Shown: positions 9,382 through 18,029 of the stretch, in pieces
Numbering within the stretch: the first letter of the stretch is position 1
How the letters are laid out: each line of letters starts with the position of its first letter
Assembly (NCBI GenBank): GCA_012270675.1
Contig: JAAXHW010000010.1
Coordinates: 1 to 37,574, forward strand
Reading direction: 5' to 3'
Source: Candidatus Latescibacterota bacterium
Lineage (GTDB): Bacteria > Latescibacterota > UBA2968 > GCA-2709665
Length of the DNA stretch: 37,574 nucleotides
Notes under the pieces: model-generated
Seen by the model: only the letters and a program-made list of their open reading frames with translations
The model's database searches: none
Told to the model about the DNA's origin: nothing
Program-made: the position numbers and the translations under genes

Positions 9382-10565
9382 GGCGTTTTCTCCAGAAGGC
9401 GTCTCACCAGCGTGGGGCCGATCAGTTCGCTGACCAGCATTCCAAGCAACACAACGGAGATGACCGCATCGGTGAGTTCGGATCGGTGGATCTGGTGGAG
9501 GTTGACCACAATGGCCACGGCCATGCCCCCGTGCGAGAGGAGCCCCAGTCCGATCTGCTTCAAGGGGCCGGGTTGGGGCAGGAAGAGCTGGGCCGAGAGG
9601 TAGCCGCCCAGGATTTTGCCGAAGGTGCGGGCAATGAGGTAGGCGGGAAGGAGGGCCGCGATCCAGATTGACCCGATCTCCCAGCCGGCCCCCACCAGGA
9701 TGAGGAAGAGGATGTAGATTGACCGCTCTCCCCGCAGGAGGACATTCTGGATGCCTGCCTTGGCGCGACCACCTGCCAGGTTGGCCACGACCATTCCGGC
9801 GATGAGGTTGACCAGCAGGGGCGAGAGGTTCAGGTAGAGCGCCAGGCCTCCCCCGAAGACGACGGCACCGATGACCACCAGAAGCATCTCCTCACCCTCC
9901 AGGCGGTAGGCCGTAAGCGCGACGGTAAGGAGTCCGACGGTCAGGCCAAGCCCCAGGGATGCGCCGACCCAGAGGTAGGCGGGTGTTTCGCCGTTTTGGA
10001 TGGCCACACAGGAGACGATGCCGAAGGTGATGACGCCGACCAGGCCGTCCAGGTTTGAGACGTTTTGGAGCAGCCGCATGAGAGGACGGCTGGCCGAAGG
10101 CGCGTTCCGGGCGGCCAGGGCCAGGCCGCTCTGAGCGGTGTCCGAGGCCGCGGCGGCGAGGGTGATGGCCCCGATGAGGACAATACCTGTTTCGTAGGCG
10201 AAGAGTTTCTGGAAGAGGAAGTAGAAGGGAACGACGACGACAGCCATTGTGACGATTGCCTGGAGGAGGGAAATTCTGAAGACCTGTTTCGGGATGTGGG
10301 TCAGCCGCCGGAACTCCCACTGGATTCCGAAGAGCATCCCGATCCAGGAAAGCCCCAGGCCCATAAAGGGATAAAGCCCCTGAAGGGTGGGTCTGTCGAG
10401 GAGGTTCAGGGCGGTGCCGCCGAGCAGAAGGCCGACCAGGACGTATTCGGTGCCGGTGAGAAAGAGGTTCTCGATTCCCAGCGGGAGCCGGAGGCGGACG
10501 AAGCTGAGGCGGGATCCCAGAAAGGCGATGGCGGTCACCAGAACGGCTACGATAACCAGTTTCAT
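9378..10565 (-). CDS. Cation:proton antiporter (Kef/CPA-like) A
   Basis: Polytopic protein with GAITLAAAASDTAQSGLALAARNAPSASRPLMRLLQNVSNLDGLVGVITFG; ATGA overlap with the upstream gene. Confidence 0.8.
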   Translation of the reverse strand: MKLVIVAVLVTAIAFLGSRLSFVRLRLPLGIENLFLTGTEYVLVGLLLGGTALNLLDRPTLQGLYPFMGLGLSWIGMLFGIQWEFRRLTHIPKQVFRISLLQAIVTMAVVVVPFYFLFQKLFAYETGIVLIGAITLAAAASDTAQSGLALAARNAPSASRPLMRLLQNVSNLDGLVGVITFGIVSCVAIQNGETPAYLWVGASLGLGLTVGLLTVALTAYRLEGEEMLLVVIGAVVFGGGLALYLNLSPLLVNLIAGMVVANLAGGRAKAGIQNVLLRGERSIYILFLILVGAGWEIGSIWIAALLPAYLIARTFGKILGGYLSAQLFLPQPGPLKQIGLGLLSHGGMAVAIVVNLHQIHRSELTDAVISVVLLGMLVSELIGPTLVRRLLEKTP

Positions 10566-10909
10566 AGACGTTCCCCGGGGGTCGGCCCCAGGTAAAAATC
10601 GACCGGTATGAGAAAGAGTTTGCCGATTTCCGGTTTGGTAAAGTCGATGTCTATTTCTTTAAAGTGCAGGACCAGGGGGTCGAGGAGACCCCGGTCCGGA
10701 AGGACCGCAACAATCGTTTTGGTGTGGCCTGTCCCGCCGGTTGCCTGCCAGAGCCCCGCGAAGATGGGCACGTCTTCGGAGAGCACCCGCTCCATGCTCG
10801 TTCCGTCCAGCACGGCCGCTCCGGTGATTTCCATTTCCACCAGGGCGGAGAGCACCTCATCCAGGAGGTCTTCGCGGTAGAGAACAATCAGAAGAAGGTA
10901 CATGTTCAT
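10562..10909 (-). CDS. Small PII-like signalling protein (ferredoxin-like fold)
   Basis: MNMYLLLIVLYREDLLDEVLSALVEMEITGAAVLDG resembles the PII beta1-alpha1-beta2 unit; 115 aa; ATGA overlaps at both ends. Confidence 0.6.
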   Translation of the reverse strand: MNMYLLLIVLYREDLLDEVLSALVEMEITGAAVLDGTSMERVLSEDVPIFAGLWQATGGTGHTKTIVAVLPDRGLLDPLVLHFKEIDIDFTKPEIGKLFLIPVDFYLGPTPGERL

Positions 10910-11364
10910 ATGGGTTCCTGGTCACGGATGAGGGCGATGATTTCATCGGGGGAGGAGGCGTCCAGGACCTTTTGCGCCATCTCCGGTCTGTGAAAGATCC
11001 GCGCCGTGCGGCTGAGCACGCTCATGTAGGCGGGCATGGCGGCTTCCGATGAGAGGATGAGAAAGATCAGATGCACCGGCTGTCCGTCGAGGCTCTGGAA
11101 GTCGAGGCCGGGCCGCGAAATGCCCAGTGCAACCACCACCCCGTCAATGTCGTCCGACCGGGCGTGTGGAATGGCCACCCCCCTGTCCACTCCGCTGGTC
11201 TTGATCGCTTCCTGGTCGAGGATGCGCCGGAAGAGGACGTCGGGGTCGGAGAGCGTCATCGACCGGTTCATCAGGGCAATCATCTCTTTGATGACCTCGT
11301 TCCTTACTGTGCTCGACAGATTGAGTTCGATCCGATCGGGAGCCAGAGCGTTAGACAGTTTCAT
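10906..11364 (-). CDS. PTS fructose/nitrogen-type EIIA domain protein
   Basis: KTSGVDRGVAIPHARSDDIDGVVVALGIS contains the phospho-His motif (GVAIPHAR) of PtsN/EIIA-Fru proteins; start at ATG 11364 (or 11379). Confidence 0.88.
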   Translation of the reverse strand: MKLSNALAPDRIELNLSSTVRNEVIKEMIALMNRSMTLSDPDVLFRRILDQEAIKTSGVDRGVAIPHARSDDIDGVVVALGISRPGLDFQSLDGQPVHLIFLILSSEAAMPAYMSVLSRTARIFHRPEMAQKVLDASSPDEIIALIRDQEPI

Positions 11365-11530
11365 GGACCTGTTCCCCATGGTTGTGTCAGGCGTGGTGTG
11401 CTGCGGCAGTATTGAGGTCGGTGAAATATACAACGTATTCGGGATACAGCCCTAAGAAAAAATCAGGGTCCACCAAAGGCCCTGGACGGTGGGGGCCGGA
11501 TCCCAAAAGCGTATCGCACCGTTTTAATGG

Positions 11531-11559
11531 TTGTGTAAGTTGGATGATTTCAATATCTT
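11531..11559 (+). promoter_or_regulatory. Weak candidate promoter for ferritin
   Basis: TTGTGT-N17-TATCTT upstream of the potentially structured leader; weak match. Confidence 0.2.
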
Positions 11560-11711
11560 TCAGTTTGTCATTCACCCAGGAATAAATCCGTGGGCCTGTC
11601 CCTGACCCACCTCCGCGAACCGTGTGGGTTTTCTCAGAGGTTTTCCGTGCGGTTGGGATTCAGGAGTTGGCGGAAGGTTCTGGGCAGGGACTGCGTTGAG
11701 AGGAGAGGGTT

Positions 11712-12197
11712 ATGTTTAGCAGGAATATAGAGAAGGCCCTGAACGAACAGCTCAACAACGAGTTCTTCTCGTGGTATAACTATCTGTCGATGTCTTCCTT
11801 TTTCAGAGCGCTTAGCCTGAACGGCTTTGCTCGCTGGATGAAGGCCCAGTCACGGCGCGAGATGGTACACGCCATGAAAATCTATGAGTTTCTACCCGAG
11901 CGCGGCGGCAGGGCGATGCTGACCCAGGTCGCACAGCCGTCCAACCAGTGGGACTCACCGCTGGCTGCGGTGCAGGAGGCGTATCGACACGAACAGGAAG
12001 CCAGCGGAATGATCAACGACCTGGTTGATCTGGCCCTGAGCGAACACGCCCACGCTACGAATGCGTTTTTGCAGTGGTTTGTCACCGAACAGGTGGAGGA
12101 AGAAGCACGGCTTCGAGCGGTTGTGGAAAAGCTCAAACTCGTGGGAGAAGACCCCTACGGGCTGTTCCTGATTGACCGGGATATGGGAAAAACATAA
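11712..12197 (+). CDS. Ferritin (non-heme)
   Basis: IEKALNEQLNNEFFSWYNYLSMSSFF..., WFVTEQVEEEA typical of bacterial ferritin (FtnA type); AGGAGAGGG RBS. Confidence 0.93.
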   Translation: MFSRNIEKALNEQLNNEFFSWYNYLSMSSFFRALSLNGFARWMKAQSRREMVHAMKIYEFLPERGGRAMLTQVAQPSNQWDSPLAAVQEAYRHEQEASGMINDLVDLALSEHAHATNAFLQWFVTEQVEEEARLRAVVEKLKLVGEDPYGLFLIDRDMGKT

Positions 12198-12210
12198 GAG
12201 AATTTCCTTC

Positions 12211-15200
12211 CTATTCAAGCTTTAGAATTGTCTCTTTTGAACGCAGAACGCGGGGGTTGATACGGAAACGGAGCCAGCCGTCTTCGCTTTCTGCTTCCAG
12301 AATACCCATCTGCTTTCCCTCCCGTTCCAGAACGGCCTTTTTGAGCGATGTTCGAATTTTGATCTCCGCGGAGGTGGTGGTTCGGATACGGAAGCAGTGC
12401 TTTGTGTCCTCTTCCATCCAGAAGACCGAAGGAATGCGGAACCGGACGCCGCTGTTGAAGGGAAAATGGTCCACTCCGATGCAACGGCCTCTTACGGATT
12501 TGACCGCATAGGCCGTCCAGCAGCCCTGGTCCGGATCTTCAACCTCAACAAAGCTGCCCCCAAGCGCAGCGCTATCGGGAATCGCAACGGCGGCCTGGAA
12601 ACCCGTCGTGTCGTAAGAAGCGATCTCACCTTCGATCACCGGACGCTTCAATACAACCGAGACATCGGGCGACGCGAAACGGGCTGCTTCTGCCAGAAAG
12701 AGGGCGGAGCGCCCTCCTTTTTCCCGGGTGTAGACCGCCGCCCGCCCGGTAAGCGCAAACCCCTCGGCTGTCAGGTCCGACCCATCCGGCGTCTGAAGCA
12801 CGATATCGGTACCGCCTTGGCGGGTAATCTGAAGCGCTGTGGGGCCGTCTGCGCCCTCAGGCAGGCGAATGGACCGGACGCCGGTGATATCGGACGCTTC
12901 CCGGTAGTGTTCGATCAGGGTCACAAAACCATTCCCGCTTCCCCGTTCGCGGTTTCGTGCAAAAAGATAATCCTTTCGAAGTCCGATTTCCGCGTGGTCC
13001 CGCTGCCCGGGGCCGTCTCCGAGGATAACCTCCTCGGCAGGCGAGAGGAACCGGACGCGCATGGTCATCCCCTCGTCCGTCCATGCGGTGGACCAGGGAC
13101 CTCTGGGAGCGCCGACGCGGAGATTTTCGATGTCGCGGCCGATCACCCCTTTCCGACTTTTAAGAGGGATGGGCCTGCTGTTTGCAGCCACGGGCCGGGA
13201 GGTGATCTCACCCTCGCCGTGAATCGCATAATCGTGGATGCTGCCGCCCTTCACACGGAAGCAATCCACGAGATAGGCCGGTCCTTTTCCCCGGTGAACC
13301 ATAAAGCAGGAGCGGCGGTACACATCGGCTTCATCGTAAGCCCTGGTATCGGCTTCGATAAATTTAACCCGGGGCGAAGCGGCAATCAGACGCACGCTGC
13401 CGGGAGGGCGTCGGCCGCGCGGCAGCTGCTCCTTCCCGTCAACAACGACCAGATTGTGCTTCAAGGTGCTTTTGATGCTGGCATTCAGGGGATGGTCGCC
13501 GATATAGCCCAGGTCGGACAGCACCTCAACTCCCTCGGCGAACATGGCAATATTGAGCGCGTCGGGATGGTCGTGCCCTTCGGGCTTGTAGAAATTCATC
13601 AGGAAAGTGGCCGTGCCGGCCAGATCCTCCTGGAACATACGCTCGTACCCGGTATTGAAAATGGCCAGCAGCCAGCCGGGGAAGAAGAGATCCCGCACCG
13701 GGGGAGGATCAACCGGTTCGAGGTCGGCGGAACGGTTGAACAGGGCGAAGTCGTCTCCGCTGTCCAGCCGGACAAAGGGGGCGAACTCCTTGCCCAGGCG
13801 CACAAGACCGATGTTGTGCAGCCAGGCCGGTCCGGGCCATCCCGGTCCGTCTTCATGGGCATCGGCGGTGTGGGGCACCCGACCGTCGGGCAGCGTCATA
13901 TGGATCCGGGCCCGAAGCACTGTGTGATAGGGCCCGTCGGAATCGTAGAGATCCAGATCGTCGAAGCGGTCTTTGCGGCGGTACGACGGAGGATCGCTAT
14001 AGCCGCGGGCCACTTCCGGCAAATCGTGGACGTTGGATGTGCCGTATGCGTAATAGCCCGAGCCTTCAGCCGTAGAGCCGTCGAACTTGAAGAACCCCTT
14101 CACATAAGGTTTGAACCCCTCCACGCCCCGGTGAACGTACGCCGGCACCCCCAGAAACCGGCCCAGGGCCACTTCGCCCACCCGGCAGCCCGCGACCTTG
14201 TTGTTGATCCCCTCCCAGTGGGTAAAGGTAAACAGTCCCTCGACGATCAGGTTCCCAACTACGGTCTCCCGCTCCCCTTCGGTCAGAAAAAGACGGCCCT
14301 CTCGATCCGTTGCGTCCCAGATCAGATCCAGCGCCTCGGCGAGGTTGACGAGATGAGAGGCTTCGGCCTGCACGCCGCCGGAAGACAGCCGCCCGCAGCC
14401 CCAGAAGGTCTGGATAAGCTTGCCGCTTGCCATAGCGGACCGGGCGTCCTGGTCCGGACAGGCGTTGACCTCATATTTGCCGATAGTTTCGTCCCGGGCC
14501 ATAAGTTCGCAGGCATAGAGGGGATCGCAGTCCATGTAGGTATTCCAGTAGTCGTGAAAAAGATAAGTGGGATAGACCTCTGCAAACCGCTTCAGAACCG
14601 CAGCGGCGGTGCGGGCGTAGCGATCTTCCCCGGTCAGTCGGTAGACCACGGCCAGCGTGCGGGCGACCCCTGTCATGTGGTGCGCCTTGTTCTGGCGGAT
14701 GGCGCCTTGGTAGGACGAATGCACCTTGCGTCCGGCCCACATAAACGCGTTTCGGCCCGTTGAAAACCGCCGATCGCCCACTTCGCCGGGCCGGACATAA
14801 TAGGGAAGTACCTGTCCGGAGCGAGGGAGTTCCAGCCGACCGTTTTCTACAAAGCGCTGATCGGTCATGGCAGCGCCGCAGTGGAAGCAGACGAGCTTCT
14901 CAGGATCCCGATAATCCCACTTCATTCTGTACGTATTGTCGGCCTCGCAGACGGGACAGAACGTGCCGTACACATGGAGGGGCGTCAGGTCGGGCACCAT
15001 GGTATCGACCCAGGCTGCAGAACGGTCGGTATAGTGGCCGGCCAGGGCCAGCATGCGGTCGTAGTGTTGTCTGGCCCAGTCGTGTTTCCGGATGTTGGCC
15101 CGCGCAACGTCAAGGTTCTCCTCCCGGATACTCAGGCAGGGGTGTTCAACCCGTTTCGCACTTCGATGGTATTTCACTTTGAGCGCTTCCAACCGCTCCC

Positions 15201-15285
15201 TGCATTCGCGTTCGCCCGCGCTGTTCCAGCGCGGTGGGGCAACAAGTCCGACCTTTTGATTCCGGGTTCGCTTTGAACCAGTCAT
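12211..15285 (-). CDS. Heparinase II/III-like polysaccharide lyase family protein
   Basis: About 1024 aa from ATG 15285; YKPEGHDHPDALNIAMFAEGVEVLSDLGY (GHxHxD-type), FDGSTAEGSGYYAYG, WEGINNKVAG; N-terminal CPVC...CFHC potential zinc ribbon. Confidence 0.75.
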   Translation of the reverse strand: MTGSKRTRNQKVGLVAPPRWNSAGERECRERLEALKVKYHRSAKRVEHPCLSIREENLDVARANIRKHDWARQHYDRMLALAGHYTDRSAAWVDTMVPDLTPLHVYGTFCPVCEADNTYRMKWDYRDPEKLVCFHCGAAMTDQRFVENGRLELPRSGQVLPYYVRPGEVGDRRFSTGRNAFMWAGRKVHSSYQGAIRQNKAHHMTGVARTLAVVYRLTGEDRYARTAAAVLKRFAEVYPTYLFHDYWNTYMDCDPLYACELMARDETIGKYEVNACPDQDARSAMASGKLIQTFWGCGRLSSGGVQAEASHLVNLAEALDLIWDATDREGRLFLTEGERETVVGNLIVEGLFTFTHWEGINNKVAGCRVGEVALGRFLGVPAYVHRGVEGFKPYVKGFFKFDGSTAEGSGYYAYGTSNVHDLPEVARGYSDPPSYRRKDRFDDLDLYDSDGPYHTVLRARIHMTLPDGRVPHTADAHEDGPGWPGPAWLHNIGLVRLGKEFAPFVRLDSGDDFALFNRSADLEPVDPPPVRDLFFPGWLLAIFNTGYERMFQEDLAGTATFLMNFYKPEGHDHPDALNIAMFAEGVEVLSDLGYIGDHPLNASIKSTLKHNLVVVDGKEQLPRGRRPPGSVRLIAASPRVKFIEADTRAYDEADVYRRSCFMVHRGKGPAYLVDCFRVKGGSIHDYAIHGEGEITSRPVAANSRPIPLKSRKGVIGRDIENLRVGAPRGPWSTAWTDEGMTMRVRFLSPAEEVILGDGPGQRDHAEIGLRKDYLFARNRERGSGNGFVTLIEHYREASDITGVRSIRLPEGADGPTALQITRQGGTDIVLQTPDGSDLTAEGFALTGRAAVYTREKGGRSALFLAEAARFASPDVSVVLKRPVIEGEIASYDTTGFQAAVAIPDSAALGGSFVEVEDPDQGCWTAYAVKSVRGRCIGVDHFPFNSGVRFRIPSVFWMEEDTKHCFRIRTTTSAEIKIRTSLKKAVLEREGKQMGILEAESEDGWLRFRINPRVLRSKETILKLE

Positions 15286-15450
15286 TTTCACATCCTCTCG
15301 AATACAGGCTAAAATTGTAACCAGAAACCGGGCGTCCGCGGCCCGTTGGGCGTGTTCCGGGTTGGATATGATGGGGCAGGATGCGTACTGTGTCAAGCAG
15401 AATATTGCCGGTTGCGAGCTGTGGGTGCGGAGGCTGTTTTGCGGAGATGG

Positions 15451-15479
15451 TTGTCAGAGGCGCGTTTTTTTTATATACT
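15451..15479 (+). promoter_or_regulatory. Candidate sigma70-like promoter
   Basis: TTGTCA-N17-TATACT, 34 nt upstream of the ATG at 15513 of the alpha/beta hydrolase gene. Confidence 0.5.
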
Positions 15480-15512
15480 GACATAGCGGAAGGTGAAATC
15501 GTCACGGTCAGG

Positions 15513-16379
15513 ATGCGTATTTCCAACAGGGTTTCAGGTTACTGTACAATGGGCAGGAACTTGCCTCTTCCGATTCAAATCGTCCTGGGAGGGTTTTTAT
15601 TATACCTCTCCTACTGCTGTCTGCTTTTCCTGCTGCAGCGGCAAATGGTGTTTCCCCGTGCACAGGCCGGGAAAGGGGTGGGAGCGCCCCCGGTTCCGGG
15701 CCTGGACGTGATCTGGCTGGACATGCCCTTCGGGAAGGTCGAAGCCTGGTTCCTCCCTCCCCAGTTGAAGGAAGAACCTGCGCCGGTGGTTATTTTTGCC
15801 CACGGCAATACGGAGTTAATCGACATCTGGCCCGGTAAGCTTCAGGGGTTCACGCGTCTGGGCATGGGCCTGCTGCTCGTCGAATATCCCGGCTACGGGC
15901 GCTCGGAGGGGTCGCCATCTCAACAGACCATTACCGAAACCTTCATCGCCGCATACGACACCCTTGTTGCTCGAAAGGACGTTGACCCGTCCCGAATCGT
16001 TCTGTTCGGACGTTCTCTGGGTGGGGGTGCCGTCTGCGCCCTTGCTGCCCGGCGGCCTTCTGCGGCGCTGATTTTGATGTCGACATTTACCAGCATCCGG
16101 GCGCTTGCCGTGCGGCGTCTGGTGCCCGGCTTCGTGGTTCTGGATGCTTTTGACAATCTCTCGGTCGTCAGTTCCTACGCCGGTCCGGTGCTCGTGGTCC
16201 ACGGAAAACGCGACGGCCTCATTCCCCACACCCATGGAGGGGCTCTGAGCCGGGCCGCCCCACAGGGCAGGCTGATCACCTACGAAGCCGGGCACAATAC
16301 CATGCCTCCCAGCTGGGACGTTTTCTGGCAAGATGTGGAAGCTTTTCTTCGCCACACCGGAATGATCCGCGCCGGGTGA
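15513..16379 (+). CDS. Membrane-anchored alpha/beta hydrolase
   Basis: N-terminal hydrophobic anchor (VLGGFLLYLSYCCLLFLL), HGN oxyanion region, nucleophile elbow GRSLGGG, late VHGKRDGLIP and GHN. Confidence 0.85.
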   Translation: MRISNRVSGYCTMGRNLPLPIQIVLGGFLLYLSYCCLLFLLQRQMVFPRAQAGKGVGAPPVPGLDVIWLDMPFGKVEAWFLPPQLKEEPAPVVIFAHGNTELIDIWPGKLQGFTRLGMGLLLVEYPGYGRSEGSPSQQTITETFIAAYDTLVARKDVDPSRIVLFGRSLGGGAVCALAARRPSAALILMSTFTSIRALAVRRLVPGFVVLDAFDNLSVVSSYAGPVLVVHGKRDGLIPHTHGGALSRAAPQGRLITYEAGHNTMPPSWDVFWQDVEAFLRHTGMIRAG

Positions 16380-16400
16380 AGCATATTCTGCAGGCAAAGA

Positions 16401-18005
16401 GTGGAGACCATGCGATGCGCGTGCAGGTTCCGGATGGGTATGGTGGGCCTGCTCTTGTTGATAGGACAGCCTGAAGCGAGGGAGCGGGTGAACCCCTTGT
16501 CCGGTCCGGAAAGCGCCATGTCAGCACAGCACCCTCCGGCCATCCCCTTTGAGGGACCCAAAAGTACCGACTGGTACGCAGTTTTTGTAACGTGGGATCA
16601 AGCATACGGAGACAATTATCTGGATGGCCGCGACGGAGGAACGTTCGCCTGGGGCCCTTCGGGCTATGTCCAGAGGATGTACCTGAACCTCTACCGGACC
16701 TTCAAAGAAACGGTCTGGCTGGACAAACTGGTCAAACAGATAGATCGCATTCTAAAAGCCCGCTCGGACGTGCCACCCTATGAAGTCTACGATCCCCGAT
16801 ACGTGGACGGCTACAGAGGCTGGGGACAGGACCGATACAGCCAGTACAAGCCCGAATATACCGAATGGTTCTGCGACGATGGGTTGATCATCAGCCCGAT
16901 GCTGGCATTTGTGGAGCTGGTCTGGGACGACCCGTCTTTGCACGCGGCCTACAGGGCCAAAGCGGATGACTGCCTCCGCATTGTGGAAGAGGACGTGATT
17001 GCCAAGTGGTACGCCAACTGGGCGCCGGACCCGGGGTGGACCGAAGAGGACAACAGCCGCTATCGCGAGGATCGGGGGTACCACGTCTACGAATGGTCCG
17101 GGTGGAAGAACCAGCCGCTGAATATGTACCTGTCGTTCACGGATGCGCTGGTGACGCTCCGTCGCCTTTCCAGGTCGCCGTATTACAGGCCGTATCAAGA
17201 GGCGTTTGTGCCGTTTTACGCGGCCCAGAGCGAGCAGATGATGCGGTTCTTCCACGATCAGATGCAGTACGATGCGGAAGTGGACGCTTATACCTGGAAA
17301 TACGGTCCCAACAGCTGCTGGCCCGACCTGGTGGAGGACGTGGGGCATGGCTTTATCGATATTCAGGCGGCGCTGCAGGGGGTGCAAAGCGGCCTGAGTT
17401 TCACCGAGAAGGATCTTGAGCGGATGGCCAGTACCTTCGTTCACAAGGTCTGGAACGGGAGTCTCAAGCAGCCGGTGTTCAGTTACTATGTAGACGGCAT
17501 TCCCAGCGAGTTCGATGCGGACCGGGGCAGCTGGGGGTGGGGGTTTCTCTACCTGGCCGGGTACGACTACCGGATCTGGGAAGCGATGGCCGCGTACTTC
17601 GAAAAGGAGGTTTCGATTCAGGACCAGTCGGCCTATATTGCCGTTACGGCCGCGATGCTGGGAATTGCGACGCAGGCGCACGACAGGTGGGCGCCTGGCG
17701 CTCCGATGCACCCCGAAGTCGTTTGCAGCGGACAGGATCTGCGGATTTCGTGGCGGCCTCCGGAAACGGATGCCGACGGCACGGCGCTTACGGGGCTGAA
17801 AGGGTATATCGTGTACCGCGCACCCGGGCCGGAAGGGCCGTTCGACCGCCTGAACGAGGCCCCGCTGGACACAACGCGGTATGTGGATCGGGGTGCGGCA
17901 TCCGAATCTTATTTTTACCGGATCACCGCCGTGGACTATCGGCGACCTCCGAATGAGGGGGCACCCTCTACGACGGTCTCTGTACGTTCGGGAGGGACCG
18001 ATTGA
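16401..18005 (+). CDS. Secreted alpha/alpha-toroid-like protein with C-terminal fibronectin type III domain
   Basis: Short N-terminal hydrophobic stretch (MGMVGLLLLIG), Trp/Tyr-rich helical body, and C-terminal LRISWRPPETDADGTALTGLKGYIVYRAPGPEGPF...YFYRITAVDYRRPPNEGAPS typical of FN3. Confidence 0.55.
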   Translation: METMRCACRFRMGMVGLLLLIGQPEARERVNPLSGPESAMSAQHPPAIPFEGPKSTDWYAVFVTWDQAYGDNYLDGRDGGTFAWGPSGYVQRMYLNLYRTFKETVWLDKLVKQIDRILKARSDVPPYEVYDPRYVDGYRGWGQDRYSQYKPEYTEWFCDDGLIISPMLAFVELVWDDPSLHAAYRAKADDCLRIVEEDVIAKWYANWAPDPGWTEEDNSRYREDRGYHVYEWSGWKNQPLNMYLSFTDALVTLRRLSRSPYYRPYQEAFVPFYAAQSEQMMRFFHDQMQYDAEVDAYTWKYGPNSCWPDLVEDVGHGFIDIQAALQGVQSGLSFTEKDLERMASTFVHKVWNGSLKQPVFSYYVDGIPSEFDADRGSWGWGFLYLAGYDYRIWEAMAAYFEKEVSIQDQSAYIAVTAAMLGIATQAHDRWAPGAPMHPEVVCSGQDLRISWRPPETDADGTALTGLKGYIVYRAPGPEGPFDRLNEAPLDTTRYVDRGAASESYFYRITAVDYRRPPNEGAPSTTVSVRSGGTD

Positions 18006-18029
18006 GCCGGCGCTCAACAGATTGAATCT

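Noticed and set aside
7678-9603. 641-aa plus-strand ORF
   Set aside because: Antisense to the creatininase and antiporter genes; Gly/Asp/Glu/His-rich shadow translation.
11387-11575. 62-aa minus-strand ORF overlapping the EIIA leader
   Set aside because: Overlaps the EIIA N-terminal extension in another frame and has no family signature; a leader peptide cannot be excluded but is unsupported.
11590-11640. Similarity of GGGCCTGTCCCTGACCC to the 6S RNA central-bulge region
   Set aside because: A short local resemblance only; the rest of the region does not show the 6S closing-stem architecture, so it is kept as a generic structured-leader candidate.
12397-14763. 788-aa plus-strand ORF
   Set aside because: Lies antisense to the heparinase-like gene; low-complexity shadow-like composition and no recognisable motif. 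The opposite strand has clear family motifs.
18002-18017. Small inverted repeat TTGAGC-CGGC-GCTCAA at the end of the FN3-protein gene
   Set aside because: Only 6-bp arms and no U-tract; not convincing as a terminator or operator.
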